From positions 560,501 through 624,500 of the forward strand of contig NZ_LMRS01000001.1 in NCBI RefSeq assembly GCF_001426195.1: a DNA stretch of 64,000 nt, given 5' to 3'. The stretch is from Sphingomonas sp. Leaf339 (lineage in GTDB: Bacteria > Pseudomonadota > Alphaproteobacteria > Sphingomonadales > Sphingomonadaceae). The notes beneath the pieces were generated by a model. It saw only the letters and a program-made list of their open reading frames with translations, was not told the origin of the DNA and made no database searches. Of this stretch, positions 16,379-25,329 are shown piece after piece; the stretch's first letter is position 1, and each line of letters opens with the position of its first letter. A program made the position numbers and the translations under genes.

Positions 16379-18313
16379 CTACTGTTTCCCTTCCAGCCGC
16401 GTCATCATATCGAACGACGTATGCGGCGGCTGATTATACGCCGTGTTCTGCCATGCGACGCCCGCGCGATAGACCGGGTCGTGCATCAGCGTCGCCAGCC
16501 GATACTTGGTCGGATACGGCGTGGCATAGACCCGCAATTCGGTGCTGTACGTATCGCGCACCACCAATTCCTCGCGCCAATCGCCGAGGATGTCCGCACT
16601 CAGCGCCGGGTTGTTCTTCGTCCCGTTGTTCGACGCCACACCCTCCGGCGACAATAAAGGCCGCTCCGTACCGGTCAGCCAGTCCCATTTGCTGATCCAG
16701 GTCCCGTCGAGCAGTTCGCGCAACGGATCACCATCCCACCAGATCGCGAAATTGGCGGCGCGCGGCCGGCCACCGGGGATTACCTGACCTTTCACGTTGA
16801 ACAAATCGCGCGCGTTCGATGCCCAAACCTCCGCGCCCGGATGGCGTGGATCGATATCGGCGGCGATGCCGCGCCCGGTGTCGGTGTCGGCGGGCTTCGT
16901 CCACAGTCGTTCGCCGGTGCGCGCATCGAGCATCGCTGCGCCGATCCCGCCATTGCCGCGCACATCCTCATGCACGCCGAACTTCTCCAGCCCCGGCCGT
17001 GTCGGATCGAGGTCGGAGACGTGCATCGCATCGCCGTGGCCCAGCCCGCTCGTCCACAGACCGCGCCCGGTGTCGTCGATCGCCATCGATCCATAGATAA
17101 CCTCGTCGCGGCCATCGCCATCGACATCCGCGACCGACAACTGGTGATTGCCCTGACTGCCATAAGCGGCGTTGCCGGGCGCGGCGGAATCGAACAACCA
17201 GCGCTGCGTCAGCTTGCCGCTGCGCCAGTCCCATGCCGCCACCGTCGACCGCGCATAATAACCGCGCCCGAAGATCGCGCTCGGCCGTGTGCCATCCAGA
17301 TACGCCACGCCAGCCAGATACCGGTCCGACCGATTGGCGTAGCCATCGCCCCAGGTCGCCGCCATCTGCGCCGTCGTCGGTGTCAGCGTGGTCGCATCGC
17401 GCGGCGGCGCATAGGGCGCGGTGGCGAGCATCCGCCCGGTGCGACCATCGAAGACCGACACGAACTCCGGCCCTTTCAGGATACGCCCGACCAGCGGCGC
17501 GACGCGACGGCCGTCCGCCAGTGTCTTGGCGCCGGTGCGGTCGCGCTGGTCCACCTCGCCATCCGCCGCCGTGCCGCGCCAGTCCGCCTTGCCATCGCCA
17601 ATGGTCCGGCCAGTACCGTCGATCGTGCCATCGGCGGTCTTCATCATCACCTCCGCCCGGCCATTGCCGTCGAAGTCCTGCACCATGAACTGCGTATAGT
17701 GCGCGCCGGATCGGATGTTACGCCCCAGATCGATCCGCCACAGCCGCTTGCCCTCCAGCGTGTACGCATCCAGCAACGTCTCGCCGGTATAGCCGGCAAA
17801 GGCATTGTCCTTGGCGATCGACGGATACCATTTCACGATCAGTTCGTACCGGCCGTCGCCATCCAGATCGCCGACGCTGACGTCGTTGGCGGTGTAGCTG
17901 TATCGCTCGCCATCGGGCGCCGTCCGGTCGGCTGGCTTGTCGAGCGGGATGCGCAGAAAGCCGGCGGCCCATGGGGTAACGACGGCGGAGCGTTCCCGCG
18001 GGCCCGGCACGGAGATGGCATAGCGCGACGTGGCGGTGCCGCTGCGGTCGTGAAAGCTGGTCGCCTCGTCACCGCCAATGGTAGCAAGCCGCCGGCCATC
18101 GCGCCGAAGCTCGAAGCGGGTGCCGGCGGGGTCGGTGCCGAGCGATCGCCACTGGACATGGTTGCCGCCATCCGCCGCCGGCACCGCGATCAGGCCACGA
18201 TCCAGCCGCTCCATCTGGCGCCCGCCAACCGATACGGGAGGGCTGGCGGCAGAGACGGCGGCTCCCGTCGCGACCGCCATGGGAAGCCAAGCCGCCCACC
18301 GAATCCTTCGCAT
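16379..18313 (-). CDS. Rhamnogalacturonan endolyase, polysaccharide lyase family 11
   Basis: Cuts the rhamnose-galacturonate backbone of RG-I by beta-elimination. 644 residues from the ATG at 18313, preceded by GAGGAGG. The N terminus MRRIRWAAWLPMAVATGAAV is a signal peptide, so the enzyme is exported. Typical PL11/YesW features are seen: MERLDRGLIAV near the start, repeated calcium-binding DxDGDG blades (GDLDGDGRYEL, QDFDGNGRAEV, ADVDGDGRDEV), GDGYANRSDRYLAGVAYLDG, and the C-terminal DWREELVVRD. It is divergent from the TonB-dependent receptor with a palindromic operator between them. Confidence 0.95.
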   Translation of the reverse strand: MRRIRWAAWLPMAVATGAAVSAASPPVSVGGRQMERLDRGLIAVPAADGGNHVQWRSLGTDPAGTRFELRRDGRRLATIGGDEATSFHDRSGTATSRYAISVPGPRERSAVVTPWAAGFLRIPLDKPADRTAPDGERYSYTANDVSVGDLDGDGRYELIVKWYPSIAKDNAFAGYTGETLLDAYTLEGKRLWRIDLGRNIRSGAHYTQFMVQDFDGNGRAEVMMKTADGTIDGTGRTIGDGKADWRGTAADGEVDQRDRTGAKTLADGRRVAPLVGRILKGPEFVSVFDGRTGRMLATAPYAPPRDATTLTPTTAQMAATWGDGYANRSDRYLAGVAYLDGTRPSAIFGRGYYARSTVAAWDWRSGKLTQRWLFDSAAPGNAAYGSQGNHQLSVADVDGDGRDEVIYGSMAIDDTGRGLWTSGLGHGDAMHVSDLDPTRPGLEKFGVHEDVRGNGGIGAAMLDARTGERLWTKPADTDTGRGIAADIDPRHPGAEVWASNARDLFNVKGQVIPGGRPRAANFAIWWDGDPLRELLDGTWISKWDWLTGTERPLLSPEGVASNNGTKNNPALSADILGDWREELVVRDTYSTELRVYATPYPTKYRLATLMHDPVYRAGVAWQNTAYNQPPHTSFDMMTRLEGKQ

Positions 18314-18354
18314 GACATCCTCCTCATATTTTCTTTGTCTTAACATATGGATTA

Positions 18355-18374
18355 ATTTTCGACATGTTGAAAAT
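18355..18374. promoter_or_regulatory. Palindromic operator between the PL11 gene and the TonB receptor gene
   Basis: ATTTTCGACATGTTGAAAAT is symmetric at nine of ten base pairs (only the G/T pair breaks it). It lies 41 bp before the PL11 ATG and about 105 bp before the receptor start, in the AT-rich part of the divergent region. Probably the binding site of a repressor or activator of RG-I genes. The cognate protein is not identified. Confidence 0.65.
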
Positions 18375-18480
18375 AGATTTGCATCCTCCTCAATCTCGGA
18401 TATGTCGGATTTAAGGCATGGAAAAAGTGCCGGCGGCGCCCTGATCGGCGCTGCGGGGAATGATGACAGGGGAGGTTTGC

Positions 18481-21400
18481 TTGACGACGTTTCGGACCCG
18501 TATGGTCGCCATCCAGGGCGCGACCTCGATCATCGCATTGACGAGCGGCATGGTTATGACCGCGCCGGCGCAGGCGCAGACCGCCACGCCGCAGAATTCC
18601 ACGACTCCAGCGACGGATACAACCGGCAGCCAGGCCGTCGAAGCCGCGCCGCAGACCGTCTCGACGGCGCAGGACCCGGCGACACCCGACACGCCGGAAA
18701 ACACCAACCCCGAAGACATCATCGTCACCGGCACCCGCGCGTCCTTGCAGTCCGCGATCGCGCGCAAGAAGAACGCCGGCACCGTGGTCGATTCGATCGT
18801 CGCCGACGACATCGCCAGCTTCCCCGACAAGAACGTCGGCGAAGCGCTGGGTCGCATCACCGGCGTGCAGCTGAGCCGCACCTTCGGCGAGGGTAACCAG
18901 ATTTCGATCCGCGGCGTCGAACCCGATCTGAACCGCGTCGAAATCAACGGCGTCAGCCAGCAGTCGGCATTGGGCGCTCGCGGCGGCGATTTCCGTGAAC
19001 TGGCGGTCGAGCTGGTCAAGTCGATCGACGTGTACAAGGGCTATACCGTCGATCTGACCGAAGGCGGCATCGGCGGCACCGTCAGCGTCGAGACGCGGCG
19101 CCCATTGGAACTGAAGAACCCGATCTTCAGCATCAAGGCCGAAGCGCAGCATCTCGACCTGACCGAATCTTGGAAGCCGCGCCTGAATTTCACGGCGGGT
19201 CGCGGGGATTATCTCGATAATCGTCTCGGCTTCATCGTCAACGTCACCTACTCGGACGTCGATACGCGTGAAGATTATGCGTCCAATACTAATTGGGGCC
19301 GCATCGCGGATTTCGATCGGTCGGGCACCAAGACGATCGCCAACCCGACCTATGCGAACTACGCGACGTATGAGAGCTGCTCGGGCGCGACGGGCAATAC
19401 GCAGGCGGTGGCGACGGCTAACCGATTGGCCTGCGAAACCCAGTTTTTTGATTGGGCGCCGACGATCGCACGCTATCGGACGCTTGATCGCAACGACAAG
19501 CGGACCACCGCCGACTTCCAATTGCAGTTCAAGGTTGCGGATAACTTCAATATTTGGGGGCAGGCGCAGGTCAATCAGCGTATTCAGCAGTTGCGCGACG
19601 CCAATTACGCCGTGAATGCGGGTTCGGTCGATCGCTTTAACTTCGACGGTCCGATTACGCCGGTCGGTCGCGCGCTCGGCACCAACCTGTTCGAAGGGGC
19701 CAGCCGTCAGCGTATCACCCCGGGCACGTTCAGCGTCGATCAGGAAACGCACACGGTCACCAGCTGGATCACGCAGGCTAACGGGATCAACACTGGTACA
19801 GCCGCCGCGCCGACATACCTTGGCGCGAACAGCATCGTTAGCGTCCAGCGGCGCGATTTCGACTATAACCAGCTGACGCAATACTATCAGACCGGGTTCA
19901 ACTGGGAACTCGATCGGATGAAGATGATCGGTCTTGCCTCCTATTCAAAGGCGAAGCTGATCAATAACACCAATTTGGTGGCGATCAGCACCGGCGTCGG
20001 CAGCATCCAAGTTGATCGGCGCAACGACGCGGGCGTGCCCGTGCTGATCTTCCCCGAAAGTTTCGACCCGGCGAACCCGTCCGATTATGCGAACTTCAAT
20101 CGCACCGGTGCCAATGGGCAGCGGCTGTTGCAGGCCGGCCCCAGCGTTCAATACCGTCCAGAAGATGCCGGCACGAGCGAGAAGCAGCTGAAGCTGGACG
20201 TGGACTATGACACGAGCGGCCTGTTGCCGTTGTTGACCAGCGTCGAGTTTGGCGGCCAGTATCGCGAATCTGGATACTTCCGCTATCTCGGCGGCGGCAA
20301 TCGGCTGTTACGGCCGGCGGTGACGGCGGTTCCATCGGCGGGGATCGTCGGTGTGCCGGCGGTGTTTCAGACGACCGCCAACGTGTCGCTGAACACGATC
20401 ATCACCGAAACGCCGCCGGCGGTTCGTGCGGCCAACACGGTCTATCTGACACAGGCGCAGTATCAGCAATTCGTGGCCCAGAACGCCGGCGTAACTGGCG
20501 GGGCGCCGCTCTTCACCGGTCTGTCCGCGACCCCCGACGGTGCACCGACCCGGCTGGCGATCCCGCTATTTAACTATGGTAATCTGTCGCGCTATTACGA
20601 CCTGTCCGGTTTCGATCAGGACAACGTCCGGTTTGCTGATGGCCTGCCGCAGATTCCCAGTTACGTCATCAACGAGGATATCGTCGCCGGCTACCTGAAG
20701 TTCAATTTCGAACAGGAATTTCTGGGAATGCGACTGACCGGCAATGCCGGTATGCGTTATACCTACACCCGTGACCGCGGCACCAGCGTAAACACGCGGG
20801 TTGAACGTCGTATTGTTCCGGGAACCGGTGTGACGCTGCCGAACGGTACGATCATCCCGGCCGTTACCGAAAACTTCACGGTGTCTGTGCAGGAGATCAC
20901 CCTTCAGAACGATTACCATGACTGGTTGCCGGCGGTGAACTTCAACTTGGAAGTGCAGCAAAATCTGTTTGTCCGAGCCAACTACGCAAAGAATCTGGCG
21001 CGGCCCAGGCCCAGTGATCTGTCACCGTCGATCTCCTGTACGTTCGATACACTGGACACAGTGGGGATCGCCGATGTCTGCACGGCGGGCAATCCTGCAC
21101 TGCAGCCCTATCGTGCCGATCAGTATGAAGTGAACGTGTCGTGGTATCCCAACGTCGATACCCTGCTCAGCCTTGGCTATTATTTTAAGGACATCAAGAG
21201 TTTCGTCCTGCCGGCACAGACGCGCTCCAACGTCGATCTGTTCGGCGACGGCGTACTGTACACGGTTCGCCAGCCAGTGAACGGTTTTGGCGCAAAGCTC
21301 GATGGATTCGAGGCGAGTGCCCAGACCGTTTTCACTTTCCTTCCTCAACCCTTCGATGGTTTTGGACTAAGTGGAAATTTCACTTATGCCCGTGTTGTCA

Positions 21401-21768
21401 ATAATGCGTTGACCAACGTCGCTACTGGCGAGCCGCTCAATGCCTATCCTGGGTTGTCAAAGTTTACTTACAATGCCAGCGTTTTTTACGACAGGGATTG
21501 GTTGAACGCCAAGTTCAACTATAACCGTCGCAGTTCCTGGTTGCAGACTGCCGCCGATGCCAACAACGGGAATAATCCTATCTTCCGCAAGGGTGAGACG
21601 TATCTCGACGCCAAGGTCCTGATCCGCCTGTCGCCGCGTTACAGCATCTGGGCAGAGGGTCAGAACCTCGGCAAGGAATTCACCAAAACCTACATCGATG
21701 CCGCGCGGCCGATCGAGTATTCATACCCCGGGCAGCGCATCACCGTTGGTGCGCAGATGAAGTTGTGA
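18481..21768 (+). CDS. TonB-dependent receptor, probable RG-I oligosaccharide importer
   Basis: Outer-membrane beta-barrel that takes up ligands with energy from TonB. About 1095 residues. Signal peptide TTFRTRMVAIQGATSIIALTSG...APAQAQ; a TonB-box-like EDIIVTGTR near residue 80; plug domain with VVDSIVADDIASFPDKNVGEALGRITGVQL; a long barrel ending in QRITVGAQMKL. I prefer the TTG start at 18481 because AGGGGAGG lies five bases before it. An in-frame ATG at 18460 lacks a well-spaced site. The substrate is inferred from the flanking PL11, DUF6250 and PL26 genes. A strong hairpin follows the gene. Confidence 0.93.
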   Translation: MTTFRTRMVAIQGATSIIALTSGMVMTAPAQAQTATPQNSTTPATDTTGSQAVEAAPQTVSTAQDPATPDTPENTNPEDIIVTGTRASLQSAIARKKNAGTVVDSIVADDIASFPDKNVGEALGRITGVQLSRTFGEGNQISIRGVEPDLNRVEINGVSQQSALGARGGDFRELAVELVKSIDVYKGYTVDLTEGGIGGTVSVETRRPLELKNPIFSIKAEAQHLDLTESWKPRLNFTAGRGDYLDNRLGFIVNVTYSDVDTREDYASNTNWGRIADFDRSGTKTIANPTYANYATYESCSGATGNTQAVATANRLACETQFFDWAPTIARYRTLDRNDKRTTADFQLQFKVADNFNIWGQAQVNQRIQQLRDANYAVNAGSVDRFNFDGPITPVGRALGTNLFEGASRQRITPGTFSVDQETHTVTSWITQANGINTGTAAAPTYLGANSIVSVQRRDFDYNQLTQYYQTGFNWELDRMKMIGLASYSKAKLINNTNLVAISTGVGSIQVDRRNDAGVPVLIFPESFDPANPSDYANFNRTGANGQRLLQAGPSVQYRPEDAGTSEKQLKLDVDYDTSGLLPLLTSVEFGGQYRESGYFRYLGGGNRLLRPAVTAVPSAGIVGVPAVFQTTANVSLNTIITETPPAVRAANTVYLTQAQYQQFVAQNAGVTGGAPLFTGLSATPDGAPTRLAIPLFNYGNLSRYYDLSGFDQDNVRFADGLPQIPSYVINEDIVAGYLKFNFEQEFLGMRLTGNAGMRYTYTRDRGTSVNTRVERRIVPGTGVTLPNGTIIPAVTENFTVSVQEITLQNDYHDWLPAVNFNLEVQQNLFVRANYAKNLARPRPSDLSPSISCTFDTLDTVGIADVCTAGNPALQPYRADQYEVNVSWYPNVDTLLSLGYYFKDIKSFVLPAQTRSNVDLFGDGVLYTVRQPVNGFGAKLDGFEASAQTVFTFLPQPFDGFGLSGNFTYARVVNNALTNVATGEPLNAYPGLSKFTYNASVFYDRDWLNAKFNYNRRSSWLQTAADANNGNNPIFRKGETYLDAKVLIRLSPRYSIWAEGQNLGKEFTKTYIDAARPIEYSYPGQRITVGAQMKL

Positions 21769-21794
21769 TGGGCTTGGACGGGAAGGTGCCGACG

Positions 21795-22553
21795 ATGTCA
21801 GCTGCCGCCCGTCCACTGCCTCAGAGTTCCCCCTCCGATCGTCCGTTTCATGACGGTCGGATAGGCCCGGCGCGATCCGTTCGCGTCGGGCCTCTTTTCT
21901 GGGGGCTGGCGGTTTACGCCATGATGACGGCGGCCGCATCGCCGGCCCGCAACCTGCCGATTAGCGCCAATGCGTGGCGGGTCGAGGCGGAGGACCCGGC
22001 CAAGCGCGTTCGCATCGCGGCGGGGACGATCGATATCGATACCGCCGGCGGCCTGACGCTCTGGTATGCGAAGCGCCTGTCGGGGCCGGTGGCGATCGAA
22101 TTCGAGGCGATGGCGGTGTCCGCCGGTGGCGCGAAAGATACGGTCAGTGATCTCAACGCATTCTGGATGGCGACCGATCCGGCCGCCGCCGATGGCTCGC
22201 CGCTCGCCAAGCCGCGATCGGGCAAGTTCGAGGAGTATGACACGCTCCTCACCTATTATGTCGGCGTCGGCGGTAACCGGAACACGACGACGCGGATGCG
22301 GCGCTATGTCGGGCGGCCCGGCGAGCGGCCGTTATTGCCGCAGCATGATCGCGCCGATCCGGGGTCGATGCTGGTCGCAAACCGCTGGACGCATATCCGG
22401 CTCGTGGCGGATGGCCGGCGGATCGCGGTCCACCGCGACGGCGCGCCGCTGTTCGTGATGGACGATCCGCATCCCTACACGAGCGGCTGGTTCGGTTTTC
22501 GCACTACGGCCAGCCACTGGCGCCTGCGCCATGTGCGCGTCACGCATCCCTGA
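21795..22553 (+). CDS. DUF6250/YesU-like exported protein of the RG-I locus
   Basis: 252 residues, function not established. After a hydrophobic export-type segment (VGPLFWGLAVYAMMTAAASPA, about residues 35-55) comes a beta-rich jelly-roll-like domain with EFEAMAV, LNAFWMATDP, EEYDTLLTYYVGVGGN, WTHIRLVADG and SGWFGFRTT. This pattern resembles DUF6250 and the Bacillus subtilis YesU (DUF1961) protein of its RG-I cluster (comparison from memory). The start is uncertain: ATG 21795 has GGAAGG eight bases upstream, ATG 21768 overlaps the receptor stop, and ATG 21921 would follow the hairpin but lose the signal segment. PL26 follows after 14 bp. Confidence 0.75.
   Translation: MSAAARPLPQSSPSDRPFHDGRIGPARSVRVGPLFWGLAVYAMMTAAASPARNLPISANAWRVEAEDPAKRVRIAAGTIDIDTAGGLTLWYAKRLSGPVAIEFEAMAVSAGGAKDTVSDLNAFWMATDPAAADGSPLAKPRSGKFEEYDTLLTYYVGVGGNRNTTTRMRRYVGRPGERPLLPQHDRADPGSMLVANRWTHIRLVADGRRIAVHRDGAPLFVMDDPHPYTSGWFGFRTTASHWRLRHVRVTHP
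21864..21899 (+). terminator. Terminator-like hairpin downstream of the TonB receptor
   Basis: AGGCCCGGCGCGA, loop TCCGT, TCGCGTCGGGCCT followed by CTTTTC: a 13-bp stem with one G-T pair and a short T run, 95 bp after the receptor stop. It lies inside the N-terminal coding part of the next gene as annotated, so it may reduce read-through from the highly expressed receptor into the downstream enzymes. Confidence 0.75.
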
Positions 22554-22567
22554 AGGACTTGAGAGCC

Positions 22568-25270
22568 ATGACCATCAACCGACGTGATGCAGTGAAGGCC
22601 GCGCTGCTGGGTGGCGTTGCCGTCGCCGCACCCGCCACGGGAGCCGCGATTGCGCGCCCGGCTGCCACCCGCCCGGTGCCGCTGCGCTGGATCGACGGCG
22701 CCGCCCCCGCATCGCATCTGGGCCAGACGGTCGGCGTCGCCTGGCCGCGCGGTGCCTTACGCAAGGGCGCGGCGCTGTCGGTGAACGCAGGGGGCAGGGC
22801 GGTGCCGTCGCAGCACTGGACCACCGCCACCTGGCCCGACGGATCGATCAAATGGACCGCCCATGCGGTGCCTCCCGGTACGGCGCTGGAGGGCCTGACC
22901 GTCGCCCCCGGTCGCCCCGCCGCCCCGTCGCAACCCGTCCGCGTCACCGAACGCGGCGACACCATCACCGTCCGCACCGGCACGTTGACGTGGGATATCG
23001 CCAGGAGCGGTGATGTGCTGATCCGTGGCGCGCGGCTGGGCGACCGGCCGGTCCTCGGCCCCGTCACGCTGGTCGGCGCGGTACGCCCCTCGCTCGACGG
23101 CGCACCTGCCGCCTTTACCGGCCGCATCGATAACGCCGTGGTGGAGAGCACCGGCCCGGTCCGCGCGGTTATCCGCGTGAGCGGGATGCATCAGGGCGCG
23201 GGCAAAAGCTGGCTGCCGTTCACCGTGCGCCTCTATGCCTATGCCGGCACCAGCCATCTGCGCATCGTCCACAGCTTCATCTATGACGGCGATCCGGCGA
23301 AGGACTTCCTGTCGGCGATCGGCGTGCAGGCCAGCGTGCCGATGCGCGGCGCGCTGCACGATCGGCACCTGCGCCTTGCCACCGATGGCGCGATGTTCGT
23401 GGAGGGCGTGCGGCCGCTGACCGGCCTGCGTCGCGATCCCGGCGCGGCGTTCCGTGCCGCACAGACCGCCGGCCGCGCCACCCCGGCGCTGGCATCGATG
23501 GACAAGTCGGTCCGCGACAAGCTGGAGCGCATTCCCGCCTGGGGCGACGTGTCGCTGGAACAGCCGACCGCGCACGGCTTCACCATCGTCAAGCGGACGG
23601 GGGAGGGCCATGCCTGGATCGATTCAGCGCAAGGATCACGCGCCCCCGGCCTCGCCTATGTCGGCGGCCCGGAGGGCGGCGTCGCGATCGCGCAACGCTA
23701 TTTCTGGCAACGCCACCCCAGCGCGCTGCACATCCGCGATGCCGCGACCGACAGTGCGACACTGACCGCCTGGATGTGGTCGCCCGAGGCACCGCCGATG
23801 GACCTGCGCCCATATCGCGGCGTCATGGGCATGGAGGAATTCGCCGCCCAGAACGAGGGGCTTGATGTCACCTATGAAGACTACGAACCCGGTTGGGACT
23901 CGGCCACCGGCATTGCCCGCACCAGCGAGCTGACGCTCTGGGCGCTGCCCGCCACGCCCGAGACGAACACGCTCCACGCGATGGCCGCCGCCAGCGCCGT
24001 GCCGCCGCAGTTGATGGCCGATCCCGCCAGCCTCCACGCCGCCGAAGTGCTCGGTATCTGGAACCTGCCGGATCGCTCCACGCCCAATCGCGTGGCGATC
24101 GAGGACCAACTCGATCACCTCGTCGATTTCTATGCGGGCGAGGTGGAGCGGCGGAACTGGTACGGGTTCTGGAACCATGGCGATGTGATGCACAGCTATG
24201 ATTCCGACCGGCATCAGTGGAAATACGACATCGGCGGCTTCGCCTGGGCGAACAGCGAACTCTCGCCCGACCTGTGGCTTTGGTACGCGGCGCTGCGCAG
24301 CGGCAAGGCGCAGGCATTTCGGCTGGCCGAGGCGATGACGCGCCATACCGGCGAGGTCGATACCTATCACCTTGGTCGTTTCAAGGGCATGGGCACGCGC
24401 CACGGCGTGCAGCATTTCTCCGACAGCTCGAAACAGCCGCGCGTCTCCAACGTCGCCTATCGCCGCCTGTTCTATTACCTGACCGCGGACGAGCGGGTCG
24501 GCGACCTGATGCACGACCTGATCACCTCCGACGAGACGCTGACCCGCGTCGAGATCGGTCGCAAGGTGCCGAGCGGCCCGCCAGCGCCGACGCCCGCCGG
24601 CACGATCGAAATGGGCTTCGGCCCCAGCTGGACCGCGATGGCCGGCGCGTGGCTGACCGAATGGGAGCGGACCGGCGATACGAAATGGCGCGACCGGGTG
24701 GCGAACGGCATGGACAGCATCGGCCGCATGGAACGCGGCTGGCTGACCGGCAGCGCGCCGTTCGAGCTGAAAAGCGGGCGTTACCTCGATCCCGGCAAGA
24801 AAATCCGGCTGTCGCATCTGAGCGCGGTGTTCGGCGCGGTGGAGGTGAATGCGGAGCTGATCCAACTGATCGACGTACCGCGTTACCGGGCCGCGTGGCT
24901 GGAATATTGCCGCTGGTACAATGCGCCGCGCGACCAGTTCGTGGCGAAGTTCGGCCCGCCTGCCGGCCCCCGCAACCTGCGCGAGGGGCATTCGCGGCTG
25001 ACCGCTTATGCCGCGCAGATGGAGCACGACCCGGCGCTGGCGACCCGCGCCGCGACCGAATTCTTCTCGGGCGAGGCGGGGCTGGGCACCTGGACCAACG
25101 ATCCGCGCCGCACCGTGGGGGGCGTGATCGAATGGCCCGGCGTGTCGACTAATGCCGCCTCGCAATGGGGGTTGGCGGCGATCCAGTTGCTGGCGCTAGT
25201 ACCGGAAGCGATCGATCGCGGGACGATCCCCGCCTGGTCGGAGAAGGGGAAATCGCAACAGGTATCCTGA
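22568..25270 (+). CDS. Exo-rhamnogalacturonan lyase-like protein, PL26 (PcRGLX) type, Tat-exported
   Basis: Expected to release unsaturated disaccharides from the ends of RG-I chains. 900 residues. The N terminus MTINRRDAVKAALLGGVAVAAPATG has a twin-arginine-like RRD plus hydrophobic segment. An N-terminal RIFT-barrel-like domain follows with WIDGAAPASHLGQTVGVAWPRG and ATWPDGSIKWTAHA, then a central (alpha/alpha)6-type region with WYGFWNHGDVMHSYDSDRHQW, and a C-terminal beta region. These match what I know of PcRGLX-like proteins, often labelled only as Tat signal domain proteins. I chose the ATG at 22568 over the TTG three codons upstream. Confidence 0.78.
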   Translation: MTINRRDAVKAALLGGVAVAAPATGAAIARPAATRPVPLRWIDGAAPASHLGQTVGVAWPRGALRKGAALSVNAGGRAVPSQHWTTATWPDGSIKWTAHAVPPGTALEGLTVAPGRPAAPSQPVRVTERGDTITVRTGTLTWDIARSGDVLIRGARLGDRPVLGPVTLVGAVRPSLDGAPAAFTGRIDNAVVESTGPVRAVIRVSGMHQGAGKSWLPFTVRLYAYAGTSHLRIVHSFIYDGDPAKDFLSAIGVQASVPMRGALHDRHLRLATDGAMFVEGVRPLTGLRRDPGAAFRAAQTAGRATPALASMDKSVRDKLERIPAWGDVSLEQPTAHGFTIVKRTGEGHAWIDSAQGSRAPGLAYVGGPEGGVAIAQRYFWQRHPSALHIRDAATDSATLTAWMWSPEAPPMDLRPYRGVMGMEEFAAQNEGLDVTYEDYEPGWDSATGIARTSELTLWALPATPETNTLHAMAAASAVPPQLMADPASLHAAEVLGIWNLPDRSTPNRVAIEDQLDHLVDFYAGEVERRNWYGFWNHGDVMHSYDSDRHQWKYDIGGFAWANSELSPDLWLWYAALRSGKAQAFRLAEAMTRHTGEVDTYHLGRFKGMGTRHGVQHFSDSSKQPRVSNVAYRRLFYYLTADERVGDLMHDLITSDETLTRVEIGRKVPSGPPAPTPAGTIEMGFGPSWTAMAGAWLTEWERTGDTKWRDRVANGMDSIGRMERGWLTGSAPFELKSGRYLDPGKKIRLSHLSAVFGAVEVNAELIQLIDVPRYRAAWLEYCRWYNAPRDQFVAKFGPPAGPRNLREGHSRLTAYAAQMEHDPALATRAATEFFSGEAGLGTWTNDPRRTVGGVIEWPGVSTNAASQWGLAAIQLLALVPEAIDRGTIPAWSEKGKSQQVS

Positions 25271-25293
25271 GCTTTACGTTCTGCTCCCGATCG

Positions 25294-25306
25294 ATTACTC
25301 AGACAA
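25294..25306 (+). promoter_or_regulatory. ATTACTCAGACAA motif upstream of the GH51 gene
   Basis: 13-bp motif 24 bp before the GH51 ATG, overlapping the AT-rich CAATATAAC stretch that could serve as a -10. The same motif is found at 50578-50590 (reverse orientation, 13/13) and at 58867-58879 (12/13), each upstream of an arabinose-related unit. Read as a candidate operator of the GntR-family regulator at 52586. Confidence 0.6.
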
Positions 25307-25329
25307 TATAACAAAGGGAGCAGGATTGG

